From positions 8,184,001 through 8,248,000 of the forward strand of contig NC_061154.1 in NCBI RefSeq assembly GCF_905220365.1: DNA of 64,000 nt, written 5' to 3'. The position numbers and the translations under genes were made by a program. Source of the stretch: Vanessa cardui (lineage: Eukaryota > Arthropoda > Insecta > Lepidoptera > Nymphalidae). The notes under the pieces were generated by a model. The model had not been told where the DNA came from, searched no databases, and saw only the letters and a list, made by a program, of their open reading frames with translations. Of the stretch, positions 63,546 through 64,000 are shown in pieces (positions within the stretch are counted from its first letter, which is position 1; the number at the start of each line of letters is the position of its first letter).

Positions 63546-64000
63546 ATGTTTTTAACCGACTTCAAAAAAAGGAGGAGGTTCTCAATTCGTCGGGGCCTTT
63601 TTTTTTTTTTTTATTTTTTATGTATGTTACCGAATTACTCGAAGATGGCTGGGCCGATTTTGACAATTCTTTTTTTGTTTGAAAGGGCATGTTTTACAGG
63701 TGGTCCCATTGTCAGGAGATCAGGATCTGATGATGGGATCCTGGAGAAATCGAGGGAACTCCTCAAATTTTATAGGCAAACCTATAGTGATTTCGGTTTT
63801 ATTCGAAGTGCCTTGGTCATATGCTCACGAAAAGTGACATTTGATGAAGTGGAACTGATGATGAAGACCACAACTGGTAATCAGAACCTATTAGTAAGTA
63901 ACTATTTTACGGGTTTAGTTCTATTTCTTTAAGATAGTCGTCAAGCAATTGATGTTAGTACACATGCCTATGATGAAGTCTAGCTGATGGTGGACTACCA
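63546..64000 (+). repeat. Dispersed repeat beginning ACCGACTTCAAAAAAAGGAGG, cut by the window end
   Basis: The start (ACCGACTTC, then a purine-rich GGAGGAGGTTCTCAATTCG and a T-run) is a motif I recall as common in lepidopteran repeats. The 128-codon open frame within it has no recognisable domain. The class is not determined. Confidence 0.45.

Noticed and set aside
63546..63932. 128-codon open frame at the right edge
   Set aside because: It starts within a repeat with a poly-T run and shows no recognisable domain or splice context.

Overview
This is a stretch of an insect nuclear genome, almost certainly a butterfly or moth and probably a nymphalid. The evidence is AT-rich DNA, genes split into many short exons with GT-AG introns, AATAAA poly(A) signals, and proteins close to insect orthologues. 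The repeats fit too: tRNA-headed SINEs with a (TTG)n tail like the Metulj elements of nymphalids, R1-like LINE scraps, hAT-type MITEs and Helitron-like ends. There is no sign of bacterial, viral or CRISPR content.

Five protein genes can be assembled with codon phase holding across every proposed junction. (1) Tmc, + strand, 2210-8275, 12 exons: a transmembrane channel-like protein with an enlarged Ser/Thr-rich extracellular loop; its 5' end is unresolved. (2) A two-exon gene, + strand, 8526-9811, for a small secreted or anchored protein with a ten-cysteine Ly6-like module. (3) LanA, + strand, 10069-37922: a complete 62-exon laminin alpha gene (3,692 residues) with LN, LE, L4, coiled-coil and five LG domains. 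(4) Deaf1, - strand, 51896 down to 45128, 5 exons: a SAND plus MYND transcription factor (466 residues). (5) A + strand gene, 53234-62693, 11 exons, about 514 residues, with three CUE/UBA-like helical modules and a conserved-looking C-terminal tail. I do not recognise it by name.

Layout: 1-2209 is upstream or intronic AT-rich DNA. 2.2-9.8 kb holds the two small genes, and 10-38 kb holds laminin. 38-45 kb is a 7-kb stretch with no gene I can support. 45-52 kb is Deaf1, whose large introns carry a LINE, a SINE and an inverted-repeat element. Deaf1 and the CUE-like gene diverge from a shared 1.3-kb interval. 57-64 kb is rich in inverted-repeat elements, including a hAT-type element with a perfect 8-bp target duplication and a second MITE nested inside it.

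The genes do not form a pathway: a mechanosensory channel family member, a Ly6-type protein, a basement-membrane laminin subunit, a transcription factor and a putative ubiquitin-binding protein. I found no clearly new biological system. The points most worth following are the Tmc loop, the unusual Ly6-like protein, the triple CUE-like protein with its 3-codon last exon, and several small inverted-repeat elements with clear target-site duplications.
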